Shown: in pieces, positions 51,198 through 59,042 of the stretch
Position numbering within the stretch: the stretch's first letter is position 1
Layout of the letters: the number at the start of each line of letters is the position of its first letter
Assembly (NCBI GenBank): GCA_002323245.1
Contig: DCPU01000003.1
Span: 27,448-91,447, forward strand
Direction: 5' to 3'
Origin: Mariprofundus sp. UBA1536
GTDB taxonomy: Bacteria; Pseudomonadota; Zetaproteobacteria; Mariprofundales; Mariprofundaceae
DNA: 64,000 nt
Made by a program: the position numbers and the translations under genes
Notes under the pieces: model-generated
Databases searched by the model: none
What the model was told of the DNA's origin: nothing
What the model saw: the letters and a program-made list of their open reading frames with translations, nothing else

Positions 51198-51809
51198 TTA
51201 CTTCTCTGCTTTGAGAAACTGCATGCGATAAGCGCGATAATACGCACCCATAGCTGTCATTTCTTTGGAGTTAGGTGCGAGTTGCTCACCCTCCATAGGA
51301 TTGAGCATGCAATAGTTAATCATTTGATCCAAGCTCACCACATCCCCTACCATTTCTACATAATGTGGGAAATTTTGACGTTTCTCAAAATTGAGCAATG
51401 AAAAGTCTGAGTGGCATGAAAGACATGAATTGCCCGATTTGCCTAGGGTTTCATCTTCCCAAAGTTTTTTTCCGGCAGAGACGGCAGCTTGGAAATTTTT
51501 GAAGCTACCATCTCGAATCTTTTTTTTGGCTTCATCGCCTCCAGCACAAGGATTCATCGCACATGGGTTATGCTTTTTCTTCATATCACATGGGTTCATG
51601 CTGCATGGGTTATGTTTCTTTTTCATGTCACATGGGTTCATATTGCAAGGGTTGTGCTTTTTCATGTCGCAAGGATTCATGCTACATGGGTTGTGGTTTT
51701 TTTTCATCGCACACGGATTACATGGGTTTGCCCAATCACCTGCTGAAGCTGATGTACTCATCCCCAACGCTAAGCTTAAACCCGCTATCATTATTATTTT
51801 CTTTATCAT
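51198..51809 (-). CDS. NPC-repeat Cys-rich monoheme cytochrome c
   Basis: The 203-residue protein has a signal peptide (MIKKIIMIAGLSLALGMSTSASA). Residues 28-88 are tandem NPC repeats (unit HNPCSMNPCDMKKK) with ten cysteines, and a single CxxCH haem site CLSCH follows at 129-133. The C-terminal ~65 residues are helical and carry several Met residues that could be axial ligands. The NPC array, rich in Cys, Met and His, looks suited to binding soft metals or to disulfide cross-linking. It is exported, so it is periplasmic or surface-located. It is the first gene of a pair with the pentaheme cytochrome. The family is not recognised; a role in metal or iron redox chemistry is inferred. Confidence 0.85.
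   Translation of the reverse strand: MIKKIIMIAGLSLALGMSTSASAGDWANPCNPCAMKKNHNPCSMNPCDMKKHNPCNMNPCDMKKKHNPCSMNPCDMKKKHNPCAMNPCAGGDEAKKKIRDGSFKNFQAAVSAGKKLWEDETLGKSGNSCLSCHSDFSLLNFEKRQNFPHYVEMVGDVVSLDQMINYCMLNPMEGEQLAPNSKEMTAMGAYYRAYRMQFLKAEK
51546..51728 (-). repeat. In-frame tandem repeat encoding NPC array
   Basis: About four imperfect 39-42-bp units encode HNPCxMNPCDMKK(K) in the monoheme cytochrome gene, with one unit a codon shorter. Unit number is likely to vary between strains by slippage. Confidence 0.85.
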
Positions 51810-51930
51810 GTTAACTCTCCTCTTATTTTCCAGCACACAGTGGGCTTCTCAACCTCCCACTGCACATGTAGTCGTGCTTTGCAGCGATGCATTACAAACT
51901 GTACGCTTGCCCAAATTTGCAGGGGGATTT

Positions 51931-52485
51931 ATGAAGCGAGTATTGGTGCCATTCACAACCGGTGTGGAAGAAATCGAATTGGTGGCTGTGGTAGATATTC
52001 TACGCCGAGCTGAGCTTGAAGTGAAAATGGTTAGCCTTGATGGTCATGCTGTAACTGGCCGCTCACACATTATTATTCAAGCTGATGGCGCTATTGAAGA
52101 TGTGGTTGACCAACATTGGGATATGCTGGTGCTCCCTGGCGGCCTACCCAACGCCCATCTGTTGCGTGACAACCATTGGGTCAAACACATCACCCTCAAA
52201 CTCGCTGAGCGCCGCACCACTATCGCTGCCATTTGCGCTGCTCCTACTGCGCTTGCAGCTTTTGGACTCACCCGAAACAAAAGAGTGACATCGTATCCGG
52301 CTTGCGAAGAAGAAATGAAAAATCTGCAACCATCCTCCAAGTATGTGCAAGACACAGTCGTGGAAGATGATTTTCTTATTACCAGTCGTGGCGCTGGCAC
52401 GGCGGTGGCCTTTGCACTACATCTGGTCGCTGCCATGTGCGGACAAACCAAAGCTGATGCTGTGCGTTTATCTATTGTTGCTTAA
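51931..52485 (+). CDS. DJ-1/PfpI-family protein (YajL-like)
   Basis: The 184-residue protein has MKRVLVPFTTGVEEIELVAVVDILRRA (conserved Glu), DMLVLPGGLPNAHLLRDN, the nucleophile cysteine in IAAICAAPTALAAFGL and ITSRGAGTAVAFAL. The YajL/DJ-1 subfamily is linked to protein repair or glyoxalase-like and oxidative-stress protection. The start at 51931 follows AGGGGG; the frame upstream is an antisense shadow of the NPC cytochrome gene. It is divergent from that cytochrome, and its own downstream neighbour begins 6 nt after its stop. Confidence 0.93.
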   Translation: MKRVLVPFTTGVEEIELVAVVDILRRAELEVKMVSLDGHAVTGRSHIIIQADGAIEDVVDQHWDMLVLPGGLPNAHLLRDNHWVKHITLKLAERRTTIAAICAAPTALAAFGLTRNKRVTSYPACEEEMKNLQPSSKYVQDTVVEDDFLITSRGAGTAVAFALHLVAAMCGQTKADAVRLSIVA

Positions 52486-52491
52486 CTTCTG

Positions 52492-53274
52492 ATGCTACTG
52501 CTTAGCAAAAGCATTTCTCAGCTACTGTTACCGCCTGGCGGCTTGATTATGCTTGCCGTAATTGGTTTATGGTTTTCCCATAAACGCTGGGGAAAGTCTC
52601 TGATTATATTGAGCCTTTCGTTGTTATGGTTACTCAGCATAGAGCCTACCAGGGATATGCTCGCCTCACCCCTGGAAATGTTTCACAAACCATTATCCCT
52701 GGAATCATTGAGTAATGCGCCAAATATGAAACATGCAGCTATTGTGCTTTTGGGCGGCGGTATTGCTGAACATAGCTTGGAATACGAAGGCCGTGATGAA
52801 CTGGGCCGATATGCCATGATGCGCAGCATTTATGCTGCAAAAATAGCCCAACAAACTCATCTGCCCATTTTTGCTACAGGTGGTGTTCCGCTTACTCAGC
52901 GCTCCGAATCTGAGGCAAGTATTATGAAACGATGGTTGATGTGGTTTGGTATTGCAAAAGAGAAGATTTTCGTTGAAGCCGAGGCTAATACCACTTGGGA
53001 AAATGCCGCCTTGACCAAGCAGCTACTCAGTGAGAAAAACATCGATAGCATAATTTTAGTCACCTCAGCCAACCATATGCGCCGTTCTGTTTGGTGTTTT
53101 GAGCAACAAGGACTTGTGGTTATCCCTGCACCTACCGATTATCTAACAGAGCAAGAGTCCTACGATTTACGTAGCTTTTTACCACGCTGGAATGTGTTTA
53201 ATGACAGCAGCCAGCTTTTACATGAATACATGGGGTTGATGTGGTATAAACTTAAATATAACGCGCATATATAA
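52492..53274 (+). CDS. ElyC/YdcF-like DUF218 membrane protein
   Basis: The 260-residue protein has two N-terminal membrane segments (LLLPPGGLIMLAVIGLWF, SLIILSLSLLWLLSIEP). A DUF218 domain follows (AAIVLLGGGI, LPIFATGGVP, SEASIMKRWLMWFGIAKEKIFVEAEANTTWENA, SIILVTSANHMRRSVWCFEQQGL). E. coli ElyC has this topology and affects peptidoglycan/ECA precursor metabolism; the SanA/YdcF relatives are uncharacterised. It starts 6 nt after the DJ-1 gene. The role is inferred by similarity. Confidence 0.87.
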   Translation: MLLLSKSISQLLLPPGGLIMLAVIGLWFSHKRWGKSLIILSLSLLWLLSIEPTRDMLASPLEMFHKPLSLESLSNAPNMKHAAIVLLGGGIAEHSLEYEGRDELGRYAMMRSIYAAKIAQQTHLPIFATGGVPLTQRSESEASIMKRWLMWFGIAKEKIFVEAEANTTWENAALTKQLLSEKNIDSIILVTSANHMRRSVWCFEQQGLVVIPAPTDYLTEQESYDLRSFLPRWNVFNDSSQLLHEYMGLMWYKLKYNAHI

Positions 53275-53353
53275 ACTCGGCTCTACTTTGTCGATCCATG
53301 TGTGCATCTTGAATAAAAAAGGCAGAGCGCTCCGCTGGCGCTGAGACTCTATT

Positions 53354-53776
53354 TTATTGCTTGGTTAACAAAATAAGGTTATTGGTATCCTGTTCAGAAA
53401 ACAATGGCACGCCAGGCGTCATTTCTTTGTTCATACGAAGTTGCATTTGGTTCTCAGACACGAAGCGGACCAACATAGGAAAATCACGCGCCTCACCACC
53501 AGCGGCTGGTTTTATTTGCAAGGTCAGATGCATAGGATTTTTCTCAGTATCCAGGCTCCAGGTCACAGAGCCACTCACAGACTGACTATCCAATACGTTT
53601 TTGCCTTGCATCATCTTGACATTGCCATCGGCATGGAAGACAAACGACGCTGTTTGCTCGGCATGGTCTGTGCCTTTCCATTCACCCACGATATTTTCCT
53701 GTAGCTCCGTCGTGCAAGATGACACGAACATAGCCAAGATGAATGCTGAAAATAATTTAAAAAATAAAACCCTCAT
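53354..53776 (-). CDS. Small lipoprotein of unknown function
   Basis: The 140-residue protein has a signal peptide and lipobox FVSSC (Cys21), a short linker, then a beta-rich domain (IVGEWKGTDHAEQTASFVFHADGNVKMM, SVTWSLDTEKNPMHLTL). This resembles lipocalin-like stress lipoproteins of the type that begin with IVGxW. It stands alone on the minus strand. Downstream (53320-53345) a short GC stem with a T-run on the minus strand may terminate it. Confidence 0.75.
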   Translation of the reverse strand: MRVLFFKLFSAFILAMFVSSCTTELQENIVGEWKGTDHAEQTASFVFHADGNVKMMQGKNVLDSQSVSGSVTWSLDTEKNPMHLTLQIKPAAGGEARDFPMLVRFVSENQMQLRMNKEMTPGVPLFSEQDTNNLILLTKQ

Positions 53777-54146
53777 AGATATGGCTCCTCACTCCCTTGG
53801 ATGTGCTGGAATATACAAGTTTCTATTTTGGAAAGACAAGAAACGATTCATACCCCTGATAAAGAGCTGCTGTCTGTTGCGCTCATAAAAATGCGCCGTA
53901 AGAAGCACATTCATTAAATAGGTTCAGCAGCAAAAAATTTGAACATGATGTCACACTGATATCATATTCGGAATCAGGGTGCAGGCACTTAGCATCAGAA
54001 GTAAGACGTGCGAAACAGGTTTATGCCTATTATCATATGTTGCGACACGGCAAAAGTGTGTGAAAAGCATGCCGGAGTACGTCATCAGAAATCACAACCT
54101 GCCCCCGCATCTGGATGGCGACTATTGAGAAAATGGAGAACATAAC
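53777..54146. other. 370-bp non-coding region at island boundary
   Basis: I see no convincing gene or RNA here. It holds the lipoprotein promoter on the left and the GAPDH leader on the right (a GGAGAA ribosome site just before the ATG). Composition changes across this region: the genes to the right have visibly higher GC and different codon use. No tRNA or direct repeat was recognised as an attachment site. Confidence 0.5.
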
Positions 54147-55163
54147 ATGGCTATTAAAGTGGGTATTAATGGATTTGGGCGCATGGGGCGCCTTGGCTTT
54201 AGAGCAGCATGGGATTATGAAGAACTCAATGTCGTACAGATTAATGAGATAGCCGGTGATGCGACGTGCGCTGCACACCTGCTGAAGTTCGATTCAGTTC
54301 ATGGGCGCTGGGAACACGATTGCGCCGCTGAAAACGGAAATCTGGTGGTAAATGGTCAATCTATTGCATACGCCATGAATCAGCATATTGCTGACACGGA
54401 TTGGTCAGGTTGTGATATTGTCATTGAATCATCCGGAAAGTTTCGCACACCCGAAGCATTGCAAGCCTATTTTGATCAGGGTGTGAAAAAAGTGGTGGTA
54501 GCCGCGCCTGTAAAAGATGGCGCCCTCAATATCGTCATGGGTGTGAATGACCACCTGTATAATCCTGATGAGCATCATCTGGTCACTGCGGCGTCGTGCA
54601 CCACCAACTGCCTTGCGCCTGTTGTGAAAGTAATGAATGAGAAAATCGGCATCAAACATGGCTGCATGACCACGATTCACAACATCACCAATACCCAAAC
54701 GATTATTGATAAAGGTCACAAGGATCTGCGTCGTGCCCGCGCCTGTGGCCTCTCTATGATTCCGACATCCACTGGCTCTGCCAAAGCAATCACGCAAATT
54801 TTCCCTGAATTGAAAGGAAAATTAAATGGTTTGGCTGTACGCGTTCCTCAGCTCAATGCCTCGCTCACAGACTTTGTTTTTGAGGCTCCTCGCCCTGTGA
54901 CTGTTGAAGAAATCAACGGCCTGCTTAAAGCGGCATCTGAAGGTGAACTCAAAGGTATTCTTGGCTTTGAAGAACGGCCATTGGTATCAGTTGATTATAA
55001 CAATGATGTCAGATCATCGATTGTGGACGGGCTTTCAACTATGGTCATCGATGATACACAAGTGAAGCTGTTGATCTGGTATGACAACGAAGTTGGCTAT
55101 GCCAACCGGATGATGGAGCTGGCCAGAAAAGTCGCCCTCCCCCTTCTGGCATGCAAGGCATGA
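54147..55163 (+). CDS. ArsJ-associated glyceraldehyde-3-phosphate dehydrogenase
   Basis: The 338-residue GAPDH has the NAD fold INGFGRMGRLGFRA and the catalytic cysteine in AASCTTNCLAPVVKVM, with the His partner in the MTTIHNITNTQ stretch. Together with ArsJ such enzymes accept arsenate instead of phosphate, forming 1-arseno-3-phosphoglycerate. That product is unstable and is exported by ArsJ, which gives net arsenate efflux. The arsJ gene begins 20 nt downstream, which identifies this as the detoxification copy and not a glycolytic housekeeping copy. No arsR or arsC gene is in the window. Confidence 0.92.
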   Translation: MAIKVGINGFGRMGRLGFRAAWDYEELNVVQINEIAGDATCAAHLLKFDSVHGRWEHDCAAENGNLVVNGQSIAYAMNQHIADTDWSGCDIVIESSGKFRTPEALQAYFDQGVKKVVVAAPVKDGALNIVMGVNDHLYNPDEHHLVTAASCTTNCLAPVVKVMNEKIGIKHGCMTTIHNITNTQTIIDKGHKDLRRARACGLSMIPTSTGSAKAITQIFPELKGKLNGLAVRVPQLNASLTDFVFEAPRPVTVEEINGLLKAASEGELKGILGFEERPLVSVDYNNDVRSSIVDGLSTMVIDDTQVKLLIWYDNEVGYANRMMELARKVALPLLACKA

Positions 55164-55183
55164 TTGGTTGATATAATCATTTT

Positions 55184-56398
55184 ATGGATCAGGGCTTTCG
55201 CAACTATCTGACCGTCACTGGCGGATACTGGGCATTCACCATCACCGATGGTGCTATTCGCATGCTGGTGGTGCTCTATTTCCACCAGCTCGGATACAGT
55301 CCATTGGAAATCGCCATGCTGTTTCTCTTCTACGAGTTCTTCGGCATTGTCACCAACCTGGTTGGTGGCTGGCTGGGTTCGCGCATTGGCCTGAATGTCA
55401 CCATGCATATCGGCATGATCTTGCAAATCGCTGCCTTGCTTATGTTAACGGTGCCGGATTCATGGCTGACCGTTGCTTATGTGATGGCCGCCCAAGCCCT
55501 CTCTGGCATCGCCAAGGATTTAAACAAAATGAGCGCAAAGGCAGGCGTAAAGCTATTTGTGCCTGATCAGTCCGATGCCAAACTGTTTCACTGGGTAGCC
55601 GTGCTTACCGGCTCTAAAAATGCACTCAAAGGTGCGGGATTCTTTATCGGTGGTGCGCTGCTGGCCTGGCTGGAATTTAGAGGCGCCTTGTTTGCCCTCT
55701 CAGCAATGCTGTGCGTTGCGCTTGCCATGACCTGGCTGCTGTTACCGGGCAGTCTGGGAAAAACAAAGACCAAGGTGAAATTCACACAGGTCTTTTCCAA
55801 AGACCCGAAGATCAACTGGTTATCCGGTGCTCGCTTCTTTCTGTTCGGGGCAAGAGATATCTGGTTTGTTGTCGCGCTTCCTGTATTTCTTCAGTCTGTA
55901 CTGGGGTGGACATTCACGCAGGTGGGTGCATTTCTGGCATTGTGGGTGATTGGTTATGGTTTTATTCAAGGCCTGGCGCCGAAAATCATAGGGATGACTT
56001 CTCACCATGAGGCAAGCGCAAAAACACTGGTAATTTGGGCAGGTATCTTATCGTTGTTACCTATGGGCATGGCTCTGGCTTTGCAGCAGGGCCAGGATGC
56101 CGGAACGGTATTGATTCTTGGTCTGACACTATTCGGTATCGTCTTTGCGATGAACTCTGCGACCCATTCTTATCTCATCGTGTCATGGTCTGATGTTGAT
56201 AAAGTATCCATGAATGTCGGTTTCTATTACATGGCCAATGCTGGTGGTCGTCTGGCAGGCACAGTGCTTTCCGGGCTGGTATATCAACAGCATGGCATGC
56301 AAGGCTGTTTATATGGCTCTGCGGCATTTGTGTTGGCAGCAACACTGGCGTCGATTAAGCTTGAACGCATGAACGCATCACTGACAAAGTCTCCATAA
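55184..56398 (+). CDS. arsJ: ArsJ organoarsenical (1-arseno-3-phosphoglycerate) efflux permease
   Basis: This major facilitator protein of 404 residues has about 12 membrane segments. The ArsJ signature N-terminus is GYWAFTITDGAIRMLVVLYF, then EIAMLFLFYEFFGIVTNLVGGWLGSR and GIAKDLNKMSAKAGVKLFVP. It exports the arsenylated glycerate made by the adjacent GAPDH. It ends 1 nt before the start of a broken sigZ-like gene, suggesting a former three-gene transcript. Confidence 0.94.
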   Translation: MDQGFRNYLTVTGGYWAFTITDGAIRMLVVLYFHQLGYSPLEIAMLFLFYEFFGIVTNLVGGWLGSRIGLNVTMHIGMILQIAALLMLTVPDSWLTVAYVMAAQALSGIAKDLNKMSAKAGVKLFVPDQSDAKLFHWVAVLTGSKNALKGAGFFIGGALLAWLEFRGALFALSAMLCVALAMTWLLLPGSLGKTKTKVKFTQVFSKDPKINWLSGARFFLFGARDIWFVVALPVFLQSVLGWTFTQVGAFLALWVIGYGFIQGLAPKIIGMTSHHEASAKTLVIWAGILSLLPMGMALALQQGQDAGTVLILGLTLFGIVFAMNSATHSYLIVSWSDVDKVSMNVGFYYMANAGGRLAGTVLSGLVYQQHGMQGCLYGSAAFVLAATLASIKLERMNASLTKSP

Positions 56399-56399
56399 G

Positions 56400-56948
56400 T
56401 TGAGTCAAACCGAGCATAGTTGCCTGATACGCGCCTGGCATCAGCATAGTGGCGAGCTGCGCGGCTGGTTGTGAAAACAGATTGAGAATACAACCGAAGC
56501 TGAGGATTTGTTGCAGGAGGTCTTTTTCAAAGCACTGCTGCAAAAAGAGCGCTTCTGTCGTGTTGAAAATGCGCGAGCATGGTTGTTTCGGGTAACGTCC
56601 AATGCAGTGATCGACCGCTATCGTTTGCTTAAAGATCACGTTCCTCTCCCTGATGATATGGTTGAGGAAGATGAAATGACGATTGCCGTGGATGATTTAT
56701 CACAATGTATACCACGTGTTCTTTCCGAATTATCGCAACCAGACCGTGAGGCCATTACGCTTTGTGATCTCGATGGCATGAGTCAGCAGCGATATGCAGA
56801 GATAAAAGGGATTACATTGGCCGCAGCAAAATCTCGCATTCAGCGCGCACGTATGCGTTTGAAAAAGCAATTGGAATCAGCGTGTCGGGTGGAGAGGGAT
56901 GAGCAGGGGAATGTCTGTAGTTTCACCCCAAGGCCGCCATTAACTTAA
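56400..56948 (+). pseudogene. sigZ-like ECF sigma factor interrupted by in-frame TGA
   Basis: The frame starting at TTG 56400 encodes an SigZ-type N-terminus (RAWHQHSGELRGWL) but meets TGA at 56472-56474 (codon 25). It then continues in the same frame with KQIENTTEAEDLLQEVFFKAL and the full remaining region 2 and region 4 (ARAWLFRVTSNAVIDRYR, LSQPDREAITLCDLDGMSQQRYAEI). SigZ proteins have RRR/RRK-like residues where the stop lies, so a single C-to-T change at a CGA codon would explain it. The surviving open part after the stop is about 157 codons. Reinitiation at TTG 56508 would lack part of region 2. It is a likely pseudogene unless this is a sequencing error. Confidence 0.8.
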
Positions 56949-57073
56949 TCATCGTTGACACCCTTTTATGGGTTCTTGTTACAGCAGGTGCATCTTTTCG
57001 CCACCACGTTCGTCATACCTAATGAGGAGCAGCGTTAACATGCTGCTGTTTTACCCGTTAGGAGAGTATCAAC

Positions 57074-58120
57074 GTGAGACAAAATATTCTTAAATTAAGC
57101 AGAAATAACCCATATCTGTTTCTGGGCGTGGCGGCGTTGCTTTGGTTTGTCCTGTATCAACAGCTGCTGCCACTTTCCCAAGCGCTCGTTTCAATATTTC
57201 CGGTTGATCCGGCCAGCCATTTGGGTGGTGCACTGCAGTTTTTCTTTTACGACACACCCAAGGTGCTGATGCTGCTGACGGGCATTGTCTTCGTGATGGG
57301 CATCATTCACACCTATGTTTCGCCTGAGAGAACACGCGCTATCTTAGCCGGGCGCAAGCTCGGCGTGGGCAATACGATGGCCGCTACATTGGGTATTTTT
57401 ACACCATTTTGCTCATGTTCTGCGGTGCCTCTGTTTATCGGTTTTTTACAGGCGGGTGTTCCTCTTGGTATCACCTTTTCCTTTCTGATTGCCGCTCCCA
57501 TGGTCAATGAAGTGGCACTGGCACTGCTGTTTGCAATGTTTGGCTGGAAGATTGCAGCCTTGTACCTTTTTTTAGGGCTTACGGTGGCCATCGTTGCCGG
57601 TCTTGTGATTGGCAAGCTGGGGATGGAAAAGCATCTGGAAGCATGGGTTCGTGCCATGCAGAACACAGGGGCGGCGAGCGCGGTGACCAATCAGCATATG
57701 GGTTGGGCCGAGCGCATGGATGAAGGTTTTAGGCATGTATCCGAAATCGTCGGCAAGGTCTGGCCCTATATTATCGGTGGCATCGCACTGGGTGCAGCAA
57801 TCCATGGTTATGTGCCAGAGGAGTTTATGGTTTCCATTATGGGTAAGGATGCGCCCTGGTGGTCGGTGCCTGCGGCCGTGGTCCTTGGTATACCGATGTA
57901 CACCAATGCAGCGGGTGTCATTCCGATTATTGAGGCATTGATAGGTAAGGGAGCCGCGCTTGGTACGGTATTGGCCTTTATGATGAGTGTGATTGCATTG
58001 TCTGCCCCGGAAATGATTATTTTACGCAAAGTGCTTAAGCCTGTTTTGATAGCCAGCTTCATCGGCATCGTTGCTGTGGGAATTACCCTGGTGGGTTTTG
58101 TCTTCAATGCACTGCTATGA
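57074..58120 (+). CDS. ArsP/YraQ-like permease (DUF318 family)
   Basis: The 348-residue integral membrane protein starts at GTG with an AGGAGAG ribosome site. About eight membrane segments and the family motif FTPFCSCSAVPLFIGFLQAGVPLG with LIAAPMVNEVALALL are present, repeated in weaker form in the second half (GIPMYTNAAGVIPIIEALIGKG). The CSCS cysteines are diagnostic. Some relatives (ArsP) export trivalent organoarsenicals; others are uncharacterised. The neighbours are two thioredoxin-fold proteins and a CcdA-like protein, and the arsJ pair lies upstream. The substrate is not proven. Confidence 0.88.
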   Translation: MRQNILKLSRNNPYLFLGVAALLWFVLYQQLLPLSQALVSIFPVDPASHLGGALQFFFYDTPKVLMLLTGIVFVMGIIHTYVSPERTRAILAGRKLGVGNTMAATLGIFTPFCSCSAVPLFIGFLQAGVPLGITFSFLIAAPMVNEVALALLFAMFGWKIAALYLFLGLTVAIVAGLVIGKLGMEKHLEAWVRAMQNTGAASAVTNQHMGWAERMDEGFRHVSEIVGKVWPYIIGGIALGAAIHGYVPEEFMVSIMGKDAPWWSVPAAVVLGIPMYTNAAGVIPIIEALIGKGAALGTVLAFMMSVIALSAPEMIILRKVLKPVLIASFIGIVAVGITLVGFVFNALL

Positions 58121-58178
58121 CCGTGCTGCTTGCTGTTTTGTTCAGAAAAAACATTTGAAAGAGAAAGGAGAAAAAGAG

Positions 58179-58415
58179 ATGAAACATATTAAAGTGCTGG
58201 GCACTGGCTGTGCCAATTGCAAAAACACCATGAGCATGATTGAAGATGTCGCAGCAACAAAAGGCGTGGCTATCGAATTAGAAAAAGTTGAGGACCTTCA
58301 GGCCATTATTGGCTATGGCGTGATGAGTACCCCTGCTGTTGTGGTGGATGGAGAAGTTGTCCATGCCGGCGGTATGCCAGGTCGGGATAGCATCGAACAA
58401 TGGTTGATGGGGTGA
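58179..58415 (+). CDS. Small thioredoxin-fold redox protein (redox-active disulfide protein 2 type)
   Basis: The 78-residue protein has KHIKVLGTGCANCKNTMSMI with the active CxxC (Cys10-A-N-Cys13) and the cis-proline loop VMSTPAVVVDGEVVHAG. It lies in the cytosol. It is commonly encoded directly after DUF318 permeases and probably delivers electrons or metal(loid) thiol adducts to that permease (inference). A GGAG ribosome site precedes it at 58179. Confidence 0.93.
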   Translation: MKHIKVLGTGCANCKNTMSMIEDVAATKGVAIELEKVEDLQAIIGYGVMSTPAVVVDGEVVHAGGMPGRDSIEQWLMG

Positions 58416-58419
58416 GACG

Positions 58420-58638
58420 ATGCCATCGCCAGAGATCACTGATGCTATGCAAGATATAAAACCGGAAATGACATTCTCCGTTGATGCCCCTCGTATCGAC
58501 ACTGAGGAATCGGATCGTCGGTTGGATCTGCTGCACGAAAATATCCGCAAGTATGGCACTGTATTTAATACGGTTGCACCGGTTACAAAGCTAAGCGGCA
58601 GTGTGAAACGAAAAACAGATAAAAGGAATTATATATGA
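58420..58638 (+). CDS. Small protein of unknown function in redox cassette
   Basis: The 72-residue protein is hydrophilic, charged, without cysteines, signal peptide or membrane segment. A helical core (RRLDLLHENIRKYGTVFNTV) is followed by a basic tail (SGSVKRKTDKRN). Its ATG lies 4 nt after the thioredoxin-fold gene stop with GGTGAG upstream. Its TGA stop overlaps the ATG of the next gene (ATGA), so it is evidently translated as part of the cassette. No family was recognised. Confidence 0.7.
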   Translation: MPSPEITDAMQDIKPEMTFSVDAPRIDTEESDRRLDLLHENIRKYGTVFNTVAPVTKLSGSVKRKTDKRNYI

Positions 58639-59039
58639 TGAACGCCAGACAAATAAGATCTGCCTTCCCCGTCACACTTCAACTTCCAGTTCTGCTATTG
58701 GCTTTGCTTTTGCCGCTTGCAACATGGGCGATCGATTTACCTGTCCAGGGCAAGGTTACCATGATTGATCTGGGGGCACATTCATGCATTCCGTGTAAAA
58801 TGATGGCGCCGGTACTGAGTAAGCTGAAACAGGCATATGAGGGGCGGGCAGTGATTACCTTTATCGATGTGTGGGAACAACATGATCAGGGAATCAAATA
58901 TGGAGTTCGGTCGATTCCAACCCAGATATTTTATGACCGCGAAGGTCAAGAGGTGTTCCGTCATGCTGGTTTTATGGCGGAAAAAGATATTGTGAACAAA
59001 CTCACCGAAATGGGTGTTGCTGCCCCTGTGGTTGAATAA
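58635..59039 (+). CDS. Exported thioredoxin-family protein
   Basis: The 134-residue protein has a signal peptide or N-terminal anchor (VTLQLPVLLLALLLPLATWA), then a thioredoxin fold with the active site SCIPCKMMAPVLSKL (CxxC = C-I-P-C) and cis-proline RSIPTQIFYD. It lies in the periplasm. It directly precedes a CcdA-like transporter gene, so it is probably kept reduced by that protein. Confidence 0.92.
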   Translation: MMNARQIRSAFPVTLQLPVLLLALLLPLATWAIDLPVQGKVTMIDLGAHSCIPCKMMAPVLSKLKQAYEGRAVITFIDVWEQHDQGIKYGVRSIPTQIFYDREGQEVFRHAGFMAEKDIVNKLTEMGVAAPVVE

Positions 59040-59042
59040 TCC

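Noticed and set aside
51391..51930. Plus-strand upstream extension of the DJ-1-family frame
   Set aside because: It is antisense to the NPC-repeat cytochrome gene and gives repetitive HGLCFF peptides; a good ribosome site marks 51931 as the start.
56472..56474. TGA in the sigZ-like gene as selenocysteine or programmed readthrough
   Set aside because: Sigma factors have no selenocysteine role and no SECIS-like stem is evident directly after it; a simple nonsense mutation is enough.
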